The position numbers were made by a program, and so were the translations under genes. Below the pieces are notes generated by a model that made no database searches, was not told where the DNA came from, and was given only the letters and a program-made list of their open reading frames with translations. From Burkholderiaceae bacterium (lineage in GTDB: Bacteria > Pseudomonadota > Gammaproteobacteria > Burkholderiales > Burkholderiaceae_C), in the NCBI GenBank assembly GCA_030726195.1, contig JANREF010000142.1, positions 1 through 6,348 of the forward strand: 6,348 nt of DNA. Reading direction: 5' to 3'. Positions 1 through 6,180 of this stretch are shown here, in pieces. Every line of letters begins with the position of its first letter. Within the stretch, counting starts at the first letter, position 1.

Positions 1-1159
1 CCAAGGTGGCACGTGCTGCCGCCTCGTCCAGCTGGCCTTTGGCCACGCGGGCGCGCAGCAACTTGTCGCTGTGGGCCTTGCCGGCGTTGGCCGCATCTTG
101 GCTCACGTCTATCAGCGTGGTGTCAATGCCTTTGGTGGCCTGTGCGTAGGCAATGCCCGCGCCCATCATGCCCGCGCCCACCACGCCCACTTTGGTTAGT
201 TTCTGTTTGGCCACAGCTTGCGGCCTGCTGCGCGCGCTCTTGATGGCGTTCATGTCAAAGAAAAACGTGTTGATCATGTTGCGCGCCACTGGCGTGGTGA
301 TGAGCTTGGCCAAATAGCGGCTCTCGATGCGCAGCGCGGTGTCTATATCGACCAAGCTGCCTTCGGCCATAGACGCCAAGGCGTATTCGGGCGCGGGCAA
401 CAGGCCACGGGTTTGCTTGAGCAGCATGGCTGGTGCCACGCTCAGCGCGTTGGCCAATGCGGGCGAAGCGGCGGTGCCCCCCGGCATGCGGTAGCCTTTT
501 TCATCAAAGGGGTGTTGCGCGGTGGGGTTGGCCTCAATCCAAGCGGTGGCTGCAGCCAACATGTCGGTGGCCGCGTGCTCGCTGGGCGCTATGAGTTGAT
601 GCACCAAGCCTAGCTCAAAGGCTTGGCTGGGGTTGAACAGGGTGCCTTGCACCACATAAGGCTGCGCCTTGAGCAAGCCCAACAAGCGCGACATCTTGGT
701 TGCGCCACTGGCACCCGGGAACAGGCCCAACGACACCTCGGGCAAGCCCAGCTGTATGCGCGGGTCGTTGATGGCAATGCGGTAGTGGCCTACCAGTGCC
801 ACCTCCCAGCCGCCGCCCAATGCCGCACCGTTGATGCAGCTCACCACTGGGATGCCCAGTGTTTCTATGGTTCTGAAGCTGTGTTTGATGCGCTGCGTCT
901 CGTCAAACACGCGGGGCGCGTCTTCAGGGGTCAAGGCCATGGTGGCGCGCAAATCAGCGCCCGCAAAAAACGTGGTCTTGTTGGATCGCAGCACCAGGCC
1001 CGCCAGCGCGCCATCGGCGTGCAGCGCTTTGACTTGCGCGGCCACATCATGCAAGTCGTGCTGCCAAGCCTCGCACATGGTGTTGACGGGCGAGTGGGGT
1101 TGGTCAAACACGATGTGCGCAATGCGCTGCTCAATGTGGAGTTGTATGTGTGTGGTCAT
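1..1159 (-). CDS. FadB/FadJ-type multifunctional enoyl-CoA hydratase/3-hydroxyacyl-CoA dehydrogenase, partial (C-terminus off the left edge)
   Basis: Reading down from an ATG at 1159, the frame stays open for 386 codons to the window edge. Residues about 5-190 form an enoyl-CoA hydratase (crotonase) domain. It has the oxyanion-hole segment NGAALGGGWE and GLPEVSLG; Glu119 and Glu141 match the two catalytic glutamates of E. coli FadB (E119/E139). After a linker, residues 323-335 read KVGVVGAGMMGAG, the NAD-binding Rossmann loop of 3-hydroxyacyl-CoA dehydrogenase, with the ribose-binding acid at Asp351 (LIDVS). The family is about 700-730 residues long, so the rest of the dehydrogenase part, including its catalytic His/Glu, lies outside. 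The protein would be cytosolic, hydrating enoyl-CoA and oxidising the 3-hydroxyacyl-CoA with NAD. It lies 141 bases downstream of the thiolase on the same strand, probably co-transcribed. No clear Shine-Dalgarno precedes the ATG; the leader is C/A-rich. I cannot choose between FadB and FadJ. Confidence 0.93.
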   Translation of the reverse strand, partial: MTTHIQLHIEQRIAHIVFDQPHSPVNTMCEAWQHDLHDVAAQVKALHADGALAGLVLRSNKTTFFAGADLRATMALTPEDAPRVFDETQRIKHSFRTIETLGIPVVSCINGAALGGGWEVALVGHYRIAINDPRIQLGLPEVSLGLFPGASGATKMSRLLGLLKAQPYVVQGTLFNPSQAFELGLVHQLIAPSEHAATDMLAAATAWIEANPTAQHPFDEKGYRMPGGTAASPALANALSVAPAMLLKQTRGLLPAPEYALASMAEGSLVDIDTALRIESRYLAKLITTPVARNMINTFFFDMNAIKSARSRPQAVAKQKLTKVGVVGAGMMGAGIAYAQATKGIDTTLIDVSQDAANAGKAHSDKLLRARVAKGQLDEAAARATL

Positions 1160-1172
1160 CGGTGGCCCAGCA

Positions 1173-1208
1173 GTGGTGAGAGTGTTGAGAGTGGTCAGGT
1201 TGGTAAGG
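1173..1208. repeat. 9-base imperfect tandem repeat x4 in the FadB/FadJ-type leader
   Basis: On the plus strand four 9-base units follow each other: GTGGTGAGA, GTGTTGAGA, GTGGTCAGG and TTGGTAAGG. A fifth, weaker unit may extend to 1217. As mRNA of the minus-strand gene this is a C/A-rich run of ACCAC/ACCAA-like units, beginning 14 bases upstream of the ATG at 1159. The rest of the 1160-1300 gap shows nothing else I can name. Confidence 0.7.
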
Positions 1209-1300
1209 GGGGTGTGACAGCGCTGCTGTTTTTAGCGTTTTGAGCTTGGTAGGGTGGCGTGAGCTGGGGGGATGCAGCGGCACTGCGTGCGCGCCGCGCT

Positions 1301-2506
1301 TTAGCAGCGCTCCACGATGGTGGCAATGCCCATGCCGCCGCCCACGCACAAAGTGGCCAAGCCGTAGCGCAGCTGCCTGCGGTGCAGCTCGTCCACCAGC
1401 GTGCCCACAATCATGGCGCCAGTTGCACCCAGCGGATGGCCCATGGCAATGGCGCCGCCGTTGACGTTCACCCGCTCGTGCGGCACGTTCATTTCTTTCA
1501 TAAACCGCATGGGCACGGCAGCAAATGCCTCGTTCACTTCAAACAAGTCGATGTCTTCAATGCGCAGGCCCGCCTTGGCCAAGGCTTTACGCGCCGCAGG
1601 CATGGGGCCTGTGAGCATGATGGTCGGGTCTGCGCCCGACAAGCCTACGGCCACGATGCGCGCGCGCGGTGTGAGACCATGCGCTGCGCCTGCCTTCGCG
1701 TTGCCAATCAGCACCGCTGCAGCACCATCCACAATGCCCGATGAGTTGCCCGCATGGTGGACGTGGTTGATGCGTGCCACGTGTGGGTAGCGTTGCTGGG
1801 CCACGGCGTCAAAGCCCATGGCACCAAGCTGCTCGAATGCCGGCTTGAGGCTGGCCAAGCCTTCCATGGTGGTGTGCGGCTTGATGAACTCATCACGCGC
1901 CAACACCACCTGGCCCAAGTCGTCCAGCACAGGCACCACGGCGTTGCTGAAGTAGCCAGCGGTGTCGGCAGCATGGGCACGGCGTTGGCTCTCCAGGGCG
2001 AAGGCGTCTACATCGGCGCGGCTAAAGCCGTCCAAGGTGGCAATGAGGTCGGCACCAATGCCTTGCGGCACGAAGGCCGTTTGCAGGTTGGTCATGGGGT
2101 CTTGCGCCCACGCGCCGCCATCTGAACCAATGGGCACGCGGCTCATGCTCTCCACGCCACCCGCGACCACCAGGTCTTCCCAGCCACTGGCAACCTTTTG
2201 CGCAGCCAAGTTGACCGCCTCTAGGCCAGAGGCGCAGAAGCGGTTGATTTGTATGCCGCTGGCCGTGAAGCTCCAGCCCGCTTTGAGCGCAGCCACCTTG
2301 GGCAGCACCGAGCCTTGTTCGCCAATGGGCGACACCACGCCCATGACCACATCGTCTACGCAGGCGGTGTCAAATTGGTTGCGCGCTTGCAGGGCTTGCA
2401 GCGTACCGGCCAACAAGTCCACAGGCTTGACCTCGTGCAAGCTGCCGTCTTTTTTGCCCTTGCCACGGGGGGTGCGTATGGCGTCGAATATGAAAGCATC
2501 GGTCAT
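1301..2506 (-). CDS. Acetyl-CoA acyltransferase (beta-oxidation thiolase, FadA-like)
   Basis: This is a complete 401-residue thiolase, the usual length for the family. Thiolases cleave 3-ketoacyl-CoA with CoA to acetyl-CoA and a shortened acyl-CoA, or run the reverse condensation. All catalytic parts are visible: the acyl-accepting Cys91 in [11 protein letters not shown], the NEAFA motif at 325-329, His357 in GHPLGATGA, and Cys387 in TLCVGGGMG near the C-terminus. The segment around 250-263 reads [15 protein letters not shown], where many thiolases have a Thr or Ser before the AGN; this is a small variation. The start ATG is preceded by AAGAG four bases upstream on the minus strand, an acceptable ribosome site. 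The gene sits upstream of the FadB/FadJ-type gene and divergent from the acyl-CoA dehydrogenase, which supports a role in fatty-acid degradation rather than polyhydroxybutyrate synthesis or aromatic degradation. Chain-length preference cannot be read from the sequence. Confidence 0.95.
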   Translation of the reverse strand: MTDAFIFDAIRTPRGKGKKDGSLHEVKPVDLLAGTLQALQARNQFDTACVDDVVMGVVSPIGEQGSVLPKVAALKAGWSFTASGIQINRFCASGLEAVNLAAQKVASGWEDLVVAGGVESMSRVPIGSDGGAWAQDPMTNLQTAFVPQGIGADLIATLDGFSRADVDAFALESQRRAHAADTAGYFSNAVVPVLDDLGQVVLARDEFIKPHTTMEGLASLKPAFEQLGAMGFDAVAQQRYPHVARINHVHHAGNSSGIVDGAAAVLIGNAKAGAAHGLTPRARIVAVGLSGADPTIMLTGPMPAARKALAKAGLRIEDIDLFEVNEAFAAVPMRFMKEMNVPHERVNVNGGAIAMGHPLGATGAMIVGTLVDELHRRQLRYGLATLCVGGGMGIATIVERC

Positions 2507-2519
2507 AAGGCTCTTTTAC

Positions 2520-2546
2520 TGGTGTTGCTGGTTTCGCTGGTTTACA
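2520..2546. repeat. 9-base imperfect tandem repeat x3 in the thiolase leader
   Basis: Units on the plus strand are TGGTGTTGC, TGGTTTCGC and TGGTTTACA. In the thiolase mRNA they read as successive A-rich, ACCA-ending units, starting 14 bases upstream of the ATG at 2506 and next to the AAGAG ribosome site. Both the period and the distance to the start match the repeat ahead of the FadB/FadJ-type gene. Confidence 0.65.
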
Positions 2547-2642
2547 TACCGTCCGTGTCTGCCCACAGTCGAACAGGACGGCCGGCTGCTCGACGTACTG
2601 GGATGCGCCTGGTGGGCTGCTCAATGCGTTGGTGCGCCATCG

Positions 2643-2679
2643 GGTTGCTGCGCTTGCAGCTGGCCCAGCGCCTGCAACC
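2643..2679. repeat. Imperfect inverted repeat (hairpin or operator candidate)
   Basis: GGTTGC (2643-2648) pairs with GCAACC (2674-2679), and GCGCT (2650-2654) pairs with AGCGC (2667-2671). A small asymmetric internal loop separates the two stems, and the closing loop is 12 bases. That gives 11 pairs in the middle of the divergent gap. No T-run follows on either strand, so it is not an intrinsic terminator. It could be an operator or a leader structure, or chance in GC-rich DNA. Confidence 0.45.
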
Positions 2680-2784
2680 AGGCCGAGCCTCATTTAACCC
2701 GCAAATCGGGCGCGGCCAGGGTCACCAAGTTGACGCGCTCAGCGGGTGCTGTTGCGTTATCTTTGCGGTTGGTCTGGTTTTTGT

Positions 2785-2804
2785 TCGTTCTTGGTCGTTC
2801 TTGG
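2785..2804. repeat. Perfect 10-base direct repeat, TCGTTCTTGG x2
   Basis: Two identical adjoining copies of TCGTTCTTGG lie in a G/T-rich, A-poor stretch (about 2764-2804) upstream of the acyl-CoA dehydrogenase. The spacing of one helical turn would suit a protein binding side by side, but simple duplication is equally possible. Confidence 0.6.
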
Positions 2805-2891
2805 CAGCCCAGGTCTTAAGACATGGCTCCAAGCGCACCCAAGCCCCAGCATGACGTCACCCAGTCACCCAACTACATCGCCATCAGGCAC

Positions 2892-2897
2892 GAGGAG
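2892..2897 (+). promoter_or_regulatory. Shine-Dalgarno GAGGAG fixing a TTG start
   Basis: GAGGAG lies six bases before the in-frame TTG at 2904. No comparable site precedes the upstream in-frame ATG at 2823. This decides the start of the acyl-CoA dehydrogenase in favour of TTG. Confidence 0.75.
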
Positions 2898-2903
2898 CCC
2901 ACC

Positions 2904-4070
2904 TTGATCAAACGAACCCTGTTCAGCGAGGCGCATTTGGCGTTTAAAGATGCGTTCGCCAAGTTCACCGCCAAAGAAATTGCGCCGTTTCACGAGCAAT
3001 GGGAAGAACAAGGTTTTGTTGACCGCGAGCTGTGGCGCAAAGCCGGTGCCAATGGCTACTTGTGCATGAGCATGCCCGAGGCGTTTGGCGGCAGCGACGC
3101 CGATAAGCTGTACTCCGTGGCCCAGTTTGAGGTGCTGGCGCAGGGCGGGTTTACCGGCGTCGGGTTTGGTTTGCACAACGAAATCGTGGCGCCTTACATT
3201 CGCCACTACGGCACGCCTGAACAACAAGCCCGCTACCTGCCCAAGCTGGCCAGTGGTGAGATGGTCGGTGCCATTGCCATGAGCGAGCCTGCCGCGGGCA
3301 GCGATTTGCAAGGTATCAAAACCACGGCGGTGGCCAAAGACGGGGGCTACGTCGTCAACGGCAGCAAGACTTTCATCACCAACGGCTGGCATGCCGATTT
3401 GGTGATTGTGGTGGCCAAAACAGACCCCAGTGCCGGTGCCAAAGGCACGTCGTTGTTGTTGGTGGAGGCGGGCACGCCCGGCTTTGACAAAGGCCAGCGT
3501 CTGAAAAAGCTGGGTATGAAAGCCCAAGATACTTCTGAGCTGTTTTTCAAAGACGTGTGGCTTGGGCCTGAGCAGCTGCTGGGCGGCGAGGCCTATAAAA
3601 ACAAGGGCTTCATTTGCCTCATGGAACAACTGCCCTGGGAGCGGCTGCAAATCGCCATCACGGCGGTGGCTGCTGCACAGGCCGCCATCGACTGGACGGT
3701 GACCTATGTGAAAGAGCGCAAAGCCTTTGGCGTGAGCGTGGGCAACTTCCAAAACACGCGCTATGTGCTGGCCGACCTGCAAACCAAGGTGCAGGCCGCT
3801 CGCGTGTTTGTAGACAAGTGCTGCGAGCTGGTGTGCACCGATGAGCTGGACACCGCCACGGCCAGCATGGCCAAGTCGTGGTGCTCGGATTTACAGTGCC
3901 AAGTCATGGACGACTGCGTGCAGCTGTTTGGCGGCTATGGCTACATGTGGGAATACCCCATCACCCGCGCCTACGCCGATGCACGCGTACAGCGCATTTA
4001 CGGCGGTACCAATGAAATCATGAAAGAAGTGATCGCCCGCAGCATGGGCTTGAACCCGCCGCGCCCTTGA
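2904..4070 (+). CDS. Acyl-CoA dehydrogenase, long-chain (LCAD)/isovaleryl-CoA type
   Basis: From TTG 2904 the product is 388 residues, the normal acyl-CoA dehydrogenase length. It is a cytosolic FAD enzyme that desaturates acyl-CoA at the 2,3 position and passes electrons to ETF. Both family signatures are present: AMSEPAAGSDLQG (about 125-137) and QLFGGYGYMWEYP (about 340-352). The C-terminal half closely resembles vertebrate LCAD (EQLPWERL, TYVKERKAFG, YMWEYPITRAYADARVQ, IYGGTNEIMKE). The position of the MCAD catalytic Glu376 is Gly here (IYGGT); the base is instead expected to be Glu246 in PWERL, as in LCAD and isovaleryl-CoA dehydrogenase. An ATG at 2823 would add 27 residues (MAPSAPKPQ...) that look unlike the family and lack a ribosome site, whereas TTG gives the typical IKRTLFSEAHLAFKD beginning. 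The gene is divergent from the thiolase and FadB/FadJ-type genes, so it probably supplies the first step of the same pathway. Exact acyl length is unknown; branched substrates are possible. Confidence 0.93.
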   Translation: MIKRTLFSEAHLAFKDAFAKFTAKEIAPFHEQWEEQGFVDRELWRKAGANGYLCMSMPEAFGGSDADKLYSVAQFEVLAQGGFTGVGFGLHNEIVAPYIRHYGTPEQQARYLPKLASGEMVGAIAMSEPAAGSDLQGIKTTAVAKDGGYVVNGSKTFITNGWHADLVIVVAKTDPSAGAKGTSLLLVEAGTPGFDKGQRLKKLGMKAQDTSELFFKDVWLGPEQLLGGEAYKNKGFICLMEQLPWERLQIAITAVAAAQAAIDWTVTYVKERKAFGVSVGNFQNTRYVLADLQTKVQAARVFVDKCCELVCTDELDTATASMAKSWCSDLQCQVMDDCVQLFGGYGYMWEYPITRAYADARVQRIYGGTNEIMKEVIARSMGLNPPRP

Positions 4071-4137
4071 ACGCGCCTCGCTGACCTCGCTTCGGTTTCG
4101 TTTGTTGTGCTTGGCGTTGCGCCGGTGTGTGTCAACC

Positions 4138-4182
4138 GAGCACGATGCCTAAGAGCACGATTTCTAAGAGCACGAGCCCTAA
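4138..4182. repeat. 15-base tandem repeat x3 overlapping the yigZ-like stop codon
   Basis: Three adjoining plus-strand units, GAGCACGATGCCTAA, GAGCACGATTTCTAA and GAGCACGAGCCCTAA, differ mainly in three central bases. On the minus strand each carries a TAG, and since 15 bases are five codons all three TAGs are in the frame of the gene ending here: the one at 4179-4181 is its stop, followed by two more at five-codon intervals. The rest of the convergent gap (4071-4137) has a weak GGCG-TTG-CGCC hairpin at 4113-4123 and no clear terminator. Confidence 0.85.
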
Positions 4183-4772
4183 GCGCTGCGCTCCAGCCAC
4201 TGCGCTTGCCCGCTGCTGATGTCGTTGAGTTGGGTGACAAAGGTTTGTGCGTGGCTGCTGGGCAGAGCTATGTGCAGGCTGACGCCTTGGGTGGCGTGTG
4301 TGGCTTGTAAAGTGGCGTCCAGCTTGGCGGCTAGGCGTCTGGCCGCACCTTCAAACTCAAATGTCACCAAGGCGTGGAGTTGCGTTGTGGCGATGTGTTC
4401 TATTTTGTCGGCGTGCAGCAGGGCACCGGCCACAGCATCGGTGTAGGCGCGCACCAAGCCACCCGCGCCCAGCTTGACGCCGCCAAAGTAGCGCACCACG
4501 GTGGCCAGCACACCTTCTAGGTCGTGGTGGCGCAACACCTCGAGCATGGGCCGCCCAGCGGTCCCGCTGGGCTCGCCGTCGTCTACTGCAGCCGACTGTC
4601 CGCCGGCCATCAAGGCCCAGCACACGTGGGCTGCGCCGGGATGTTGTTGCTTGAGTTGGTCCACCACCTGCTGGGCTTGCTCGCGGCCCGCCACAGACTG
4701 CACGCAGCCTATGAAGCGGCTTTTCTTGATGACCACTTCATGCGACACGGGAGACGCAATGCTGTAACCCAT
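4179..4772 (-). CDS. yigZ: YigZ/IMPACT family protein (UPF0029)
   Basis: The 197-residue product matches the E. coli YigZ length (about 200). The N-terminal IMPACT domain carries the family signatures: KKSRFIG at 16-22, DDGEPSGTAGRPM at 64-76 and TVVRYFGGVKLGAGGLVRAY at 91-110. The C-terminal part (about 135-197) fits the ferredoxin-like DUF1949 domain of bacterial members. Eukaryotic IMPACT/YIH1 regulates the GCN2 kinase. The biochemical role of bacterial YigZ is not settled; a link to translation or RNA binding has been proposed from structure. It is soluble, with no signal peptide or membrane segment. The ATG is preceded by AGG eight bases upstream, a moderate ribosome site. It follows the aldo/keto reductase on the same strand after a 61-base gap containing a hairpin, and converges on the acyl-CoA dehydrogenase. 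Its TAG stop is part of a 15-base tandem repeat. Confidence 0.94.
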   Translation of the reverse strand: MGYSIASPVSHEVVIKKSRFIGCVQSVAGREQAQQVVDQLKQQHPGAAHVCWALMAGGQSAAVDDGEPSGTAGRPMLEVLRHHDLEGVLATVVRYFGGVKLGAGGLVRAYTDAVAGALLHADKIEHIATTQLHALVTFEFEGAARRLAAKLDATLQATHATQGVSLHIALPSSHAQTFVTQLNDISSGQAQWLERSA

Positions 4773-4813
4773 GTCTACAGCCTGCGCCTATGTGTCATAT
4801 CCAGACAAGCCAA

Positions 4814-4829
4814 CGCTGTGCCCACAGCG
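4814..4829 (-). terminator. Hairpin after the aldo/keto reductase stop, terminator candidate
   Basis: Directly downstream of the TGA at 4834-4836, the minus strand forms CGCTGTG/CACAGCG with a minimal loop, or a six-pair stem with a GGGC tetraloop. The following bases, TTGGCTTGTCT, are only moderately T-rich. It may act as a weak or attenuating terminator, or protect the 3' end of the reductase message, before the yigZ-like gene. Confidence 0.4.
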
Positions 4830-4833
4830 CGGC

Positions 4834-5883
4834 TCAGGCATCCAGCGTTTCGGTGTCTACTTCGCTCTCGGCTTGCGCCGTGTAGCGTGGCCCGGCCACG
4901 GTGTTGTGGTTGATCAGGGCATCGAGTTGGGCCAAGGTGTCGCCACTCAGTTGGATATGGGCTGCCTGCGCGTTGTCGTGTACGTGCGCAACCTGCGTGG
5001 TGCCAGGAATGGCCACGATGTGGCTGCCTTGGTGCAGCACCCAGGCCAGCGCAAGCTGGGCAGGCGTGTGGCCCAACGATGCTGCAATGGCTTTGAACTG
5101 CGCGAGCAGCGCCAAGTTGCGCTCGTAGTTGCCTGGCAAAAAGCGTGGCATGGTGTTGCGGATGTCGCTGACGGGGTAACCAGCTGCTGGGGTGGTGTTG
5201 TCGGCCAAAAAGCCTCTGCCCACGGGGCTGAAGGCCACAAATGCGGTGCCCAGCTCTTGGCAGGCTTTGAGCACGGCGATTTCAGGGTTGCGCGTCCACA
5301 GCGAGTATTCGGTTTGCAGCGCAGCAATAGGGGCCTCGGTGGCTGCTTTGCGCAGCGTGGTGGCCGAGACTTCAGACAGGCCTATGTGCTGGATCTTGCC
5401 CTCGCGCACCAAGTCGGCCAGCGCGCCCACGCTGTCCTCAATGGGTACGTTTCGGTCCCAGCGGTGCAAGTAGTACAAGTCGATGACGTCGGTTTGCAAG
5501 CGCTTGAGGCTGCGTTCGCAGTGGCGTTTGATGTTGGCCGGGCTGCCGTCGATCACGCGTATGAGTTTGCCGTTGCCATTCACATCTTCGCCGCCCATGG
5601 CGCACTTGCTGGCCAGCATGAATTGAGAGCGGTGTTTGGACAGTGTTTTGCCCACCAAGGTCTCGTTGGCCCCAAAGCCATAGAGCGTGGCGGTGTCAAA
5701 CATGGTCATGCCCGCGTCCAGCGCCGACAGCAACACGCGCTCACCCTGCGCATCAGACACTGGCGCACCGTAGGCGTGACTGATGTTCATGCAGCCCATG
5801 CTCACGGCGCTGATGTTGAAGTTGGCAATGGCGCGCACCGGTAAGTCGGTGCCGTAGGTGGGCTGTAGGGTGGCTTGTGTCAT
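4834..5883 (-). CDS. Aldo/keto reductase
   Basis: This 349-residue protein has the (beta/alpha)8-barrel aldo/keto reductase pattern. The full catalytic tetrad is visible: Asp63 and Tyr68 in FDTATLYGFGANE, Lys93 in LASKCAMGG, and His140 in YYLHRWD. The NADPH site is represented by IGLSEVS (167-173), Gln190 in ALQTEYS, SPVGRGFL (219-226) and IPGTT (292-296). The IDLYYLHRWD and SPVGRGFL motifs point to the bacterial/fungal YakC-like group (AKR13-like), typically about 330 residues; the N-terminal tail here is slightly long. It should reduce carbonyls to alcohols in the cytosol with NADPH; the substrate is unknown. The start at 5883 has no visible Shine-Dalgarno and a C/A-rich leader. I found no better in-frame start that keeps the first barrel strand. 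It stands between the Gfo/Idh/MocA gene and the yigZ-like gene, all on the minus strand, giving no pathway clue. Confidence 0.95.
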   Translation of the reverse strand: MTQATLQPTYGTDLPVRAIANFNISAVSMGCMNISHAYGAPVSDAQGERVLLSALDAGMTMFDTATLYGFGANETLVGKTLSKHRSQFMLASKCAMGGEDVNGNGKLIRVIDGSPANIKRHCERSLKRLQTDVIDLYYLHRWDRNVPIEDSVGALADLVREGKIQHIGLSEVSATTLRKAATEAPIAALQTEYSLWTRNPEIAVLKACQELGTAFVAFSPVGRGFLADNTTPAAGYPVSDIRNTMPRFLPGNYERNLALLAQFKAIAASLGHTPAQLALAWVLHQGSHIVAIPGTTQVAHVHDNAQAAHIQLSGDTLAQLDALINHNTVAGPRYTAQAESEVDTETLDA

Positions 5884-5942
5884 GGTTGTAGTGGGCGTTG
5901 AGGCTTCTAGGGTACGGTGGTGCAGGTTTTTTATCTGGTGGT

Positions 5943-5983
5943 CAGTTTGGGGGCCAGTTCGGGGCTCAATTGGGGCCCTAATT
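5943..5983. repeat. 11-base imperfect repeat, about 4 units
   Basis: GGGG tracts recur every 11 bases, each followed by a C-rich then AGTT/AATT-like segment: CAGTTTGGGGG, CCAGTTCGGGG, CTCAATTGGGG, then CCCTAATT. It lies 60-100 bases upstream of the aldo/keto reductase start. Confidence 0.5.
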
Positions 5984-6033
5984 CATGGTCTTGTTCTGTG
6001 TTTTATTCTGGTCTTTATTTTGGACCTGATGCA

Positions 6034-6068
6034 CTGTCTGCTGTGTGCTGTGTGCTGTGTGCTGTGTG
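6034..6068. repeat. 7-base tandem repeat CTGTGTG (one imperfect plus four perfect copies)
   Basis: CTGTCTG at 6034-6040 is followed by four perfect CTGTGTG units (6041-6068) and a partial CTG. This is a minisatellite of the kind prone to slippage. It is not inside an accepted gene, so length changes would only affect the gap. Confidence 0.85.
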
Positions 6069-6180
6069 CTGCCTCGCGCCACACAGCTGTCGGTCAGCCA
6101 CCGAGTGTACGTGCGCCTACAGGCCGCTGCACACCGCAGGCGACAGGGCGTGCCAGTACAGCGCTGTGATGCGCAGGTGG

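Larger units (their letters stand above)
2507..2903. promoter_or_regulatory. Divergent control region between thiolase and acyl-CoA dehydrogenase genes
   Basis: About 400 bases separate the thiolase start from the best acyl-CoA dehydrogenase start. Both genes are transcribed outward, so promoters for each, and probably a shared operator, must lie here. Visible contents are a 9-base tandem repeat (2520-2546), a GC-rich imperfect inverted repeat (2643-2679), a 10-base direct repeat in a G/T-rich stretch (2785-2804), and a strong Shine-Dalgarno (2892-2897). I see no convincing sigma-70 promoter: TTGACG at 2730 has no -10 box at normal spacing. No PsrA- or FadR-like palindrome was recognised. The reading frames that cross the region look like extensions of antisense frames. 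Confidence 0.5.

Noticed and set aside
1217..1233. Small hairpin followed by TTTTT on the plus strand
   Set aside because: It has the form of a short intrinsic terminator, but only for plus-strand transcription, and no plus-strand gene lies upstream; the stem is only five pairs.
218..1243. Plus-strand open frames opposite the FadB/FadJ-type gene
   Set aside because: They are antisense to a continuous partial gene with hydratase and Rossmann motifs in frame.
2730..2763. TTGACG -35-like hexamer upstream of the acyl-CoA dehydrogenase
   Set aside because: The nearest -10-like sequence (TATCTT) is 22 bases away; spacing and match are too poor to call a promoter.
1962..2854. Plus-strand open frames crossing the thiolase start and the divergent gap
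   Set aside because: Most of their length is antisense to the thiolase, and their products in the gap resemble no family.
2865..3782. Minus-strand open frame of 305 codons
   Set aside because: It is antisense to the acyl-CoA dehydrogenase, whose motifs are unmistakable; the antisense product is His/Gly/Arg-rich with no known fold.
4138..4182. CRISPR-like array or att-type repeat
   Set aside because: The 15-base units adjoin directly with no spacers, and there is no cas gene, integrase or tRNA in the window.
4771..5844. Plus-strand open frame of 357 codons, longer than the gene opposite it
   Set aside because: It is antisense to the aldo/keto reductase, which has a complete catalytic tetrad and cofactor motifs. 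The antisense product shows no recognisable domain; GC-rich codon usage commonly opens such frames.
5858..6169. Plus-strand frame for a hydrophobic peptide of about 100 residues, possibly with membrane segments
   Set aside because: The hydrophobicity follows from the T/G-rich repeats. It starts at a GTG inside the reductase or an ATG overlapping the reductase start, has no ribosome site, and runs through a 7-base repeat giving Cys/Leu/Val runs.
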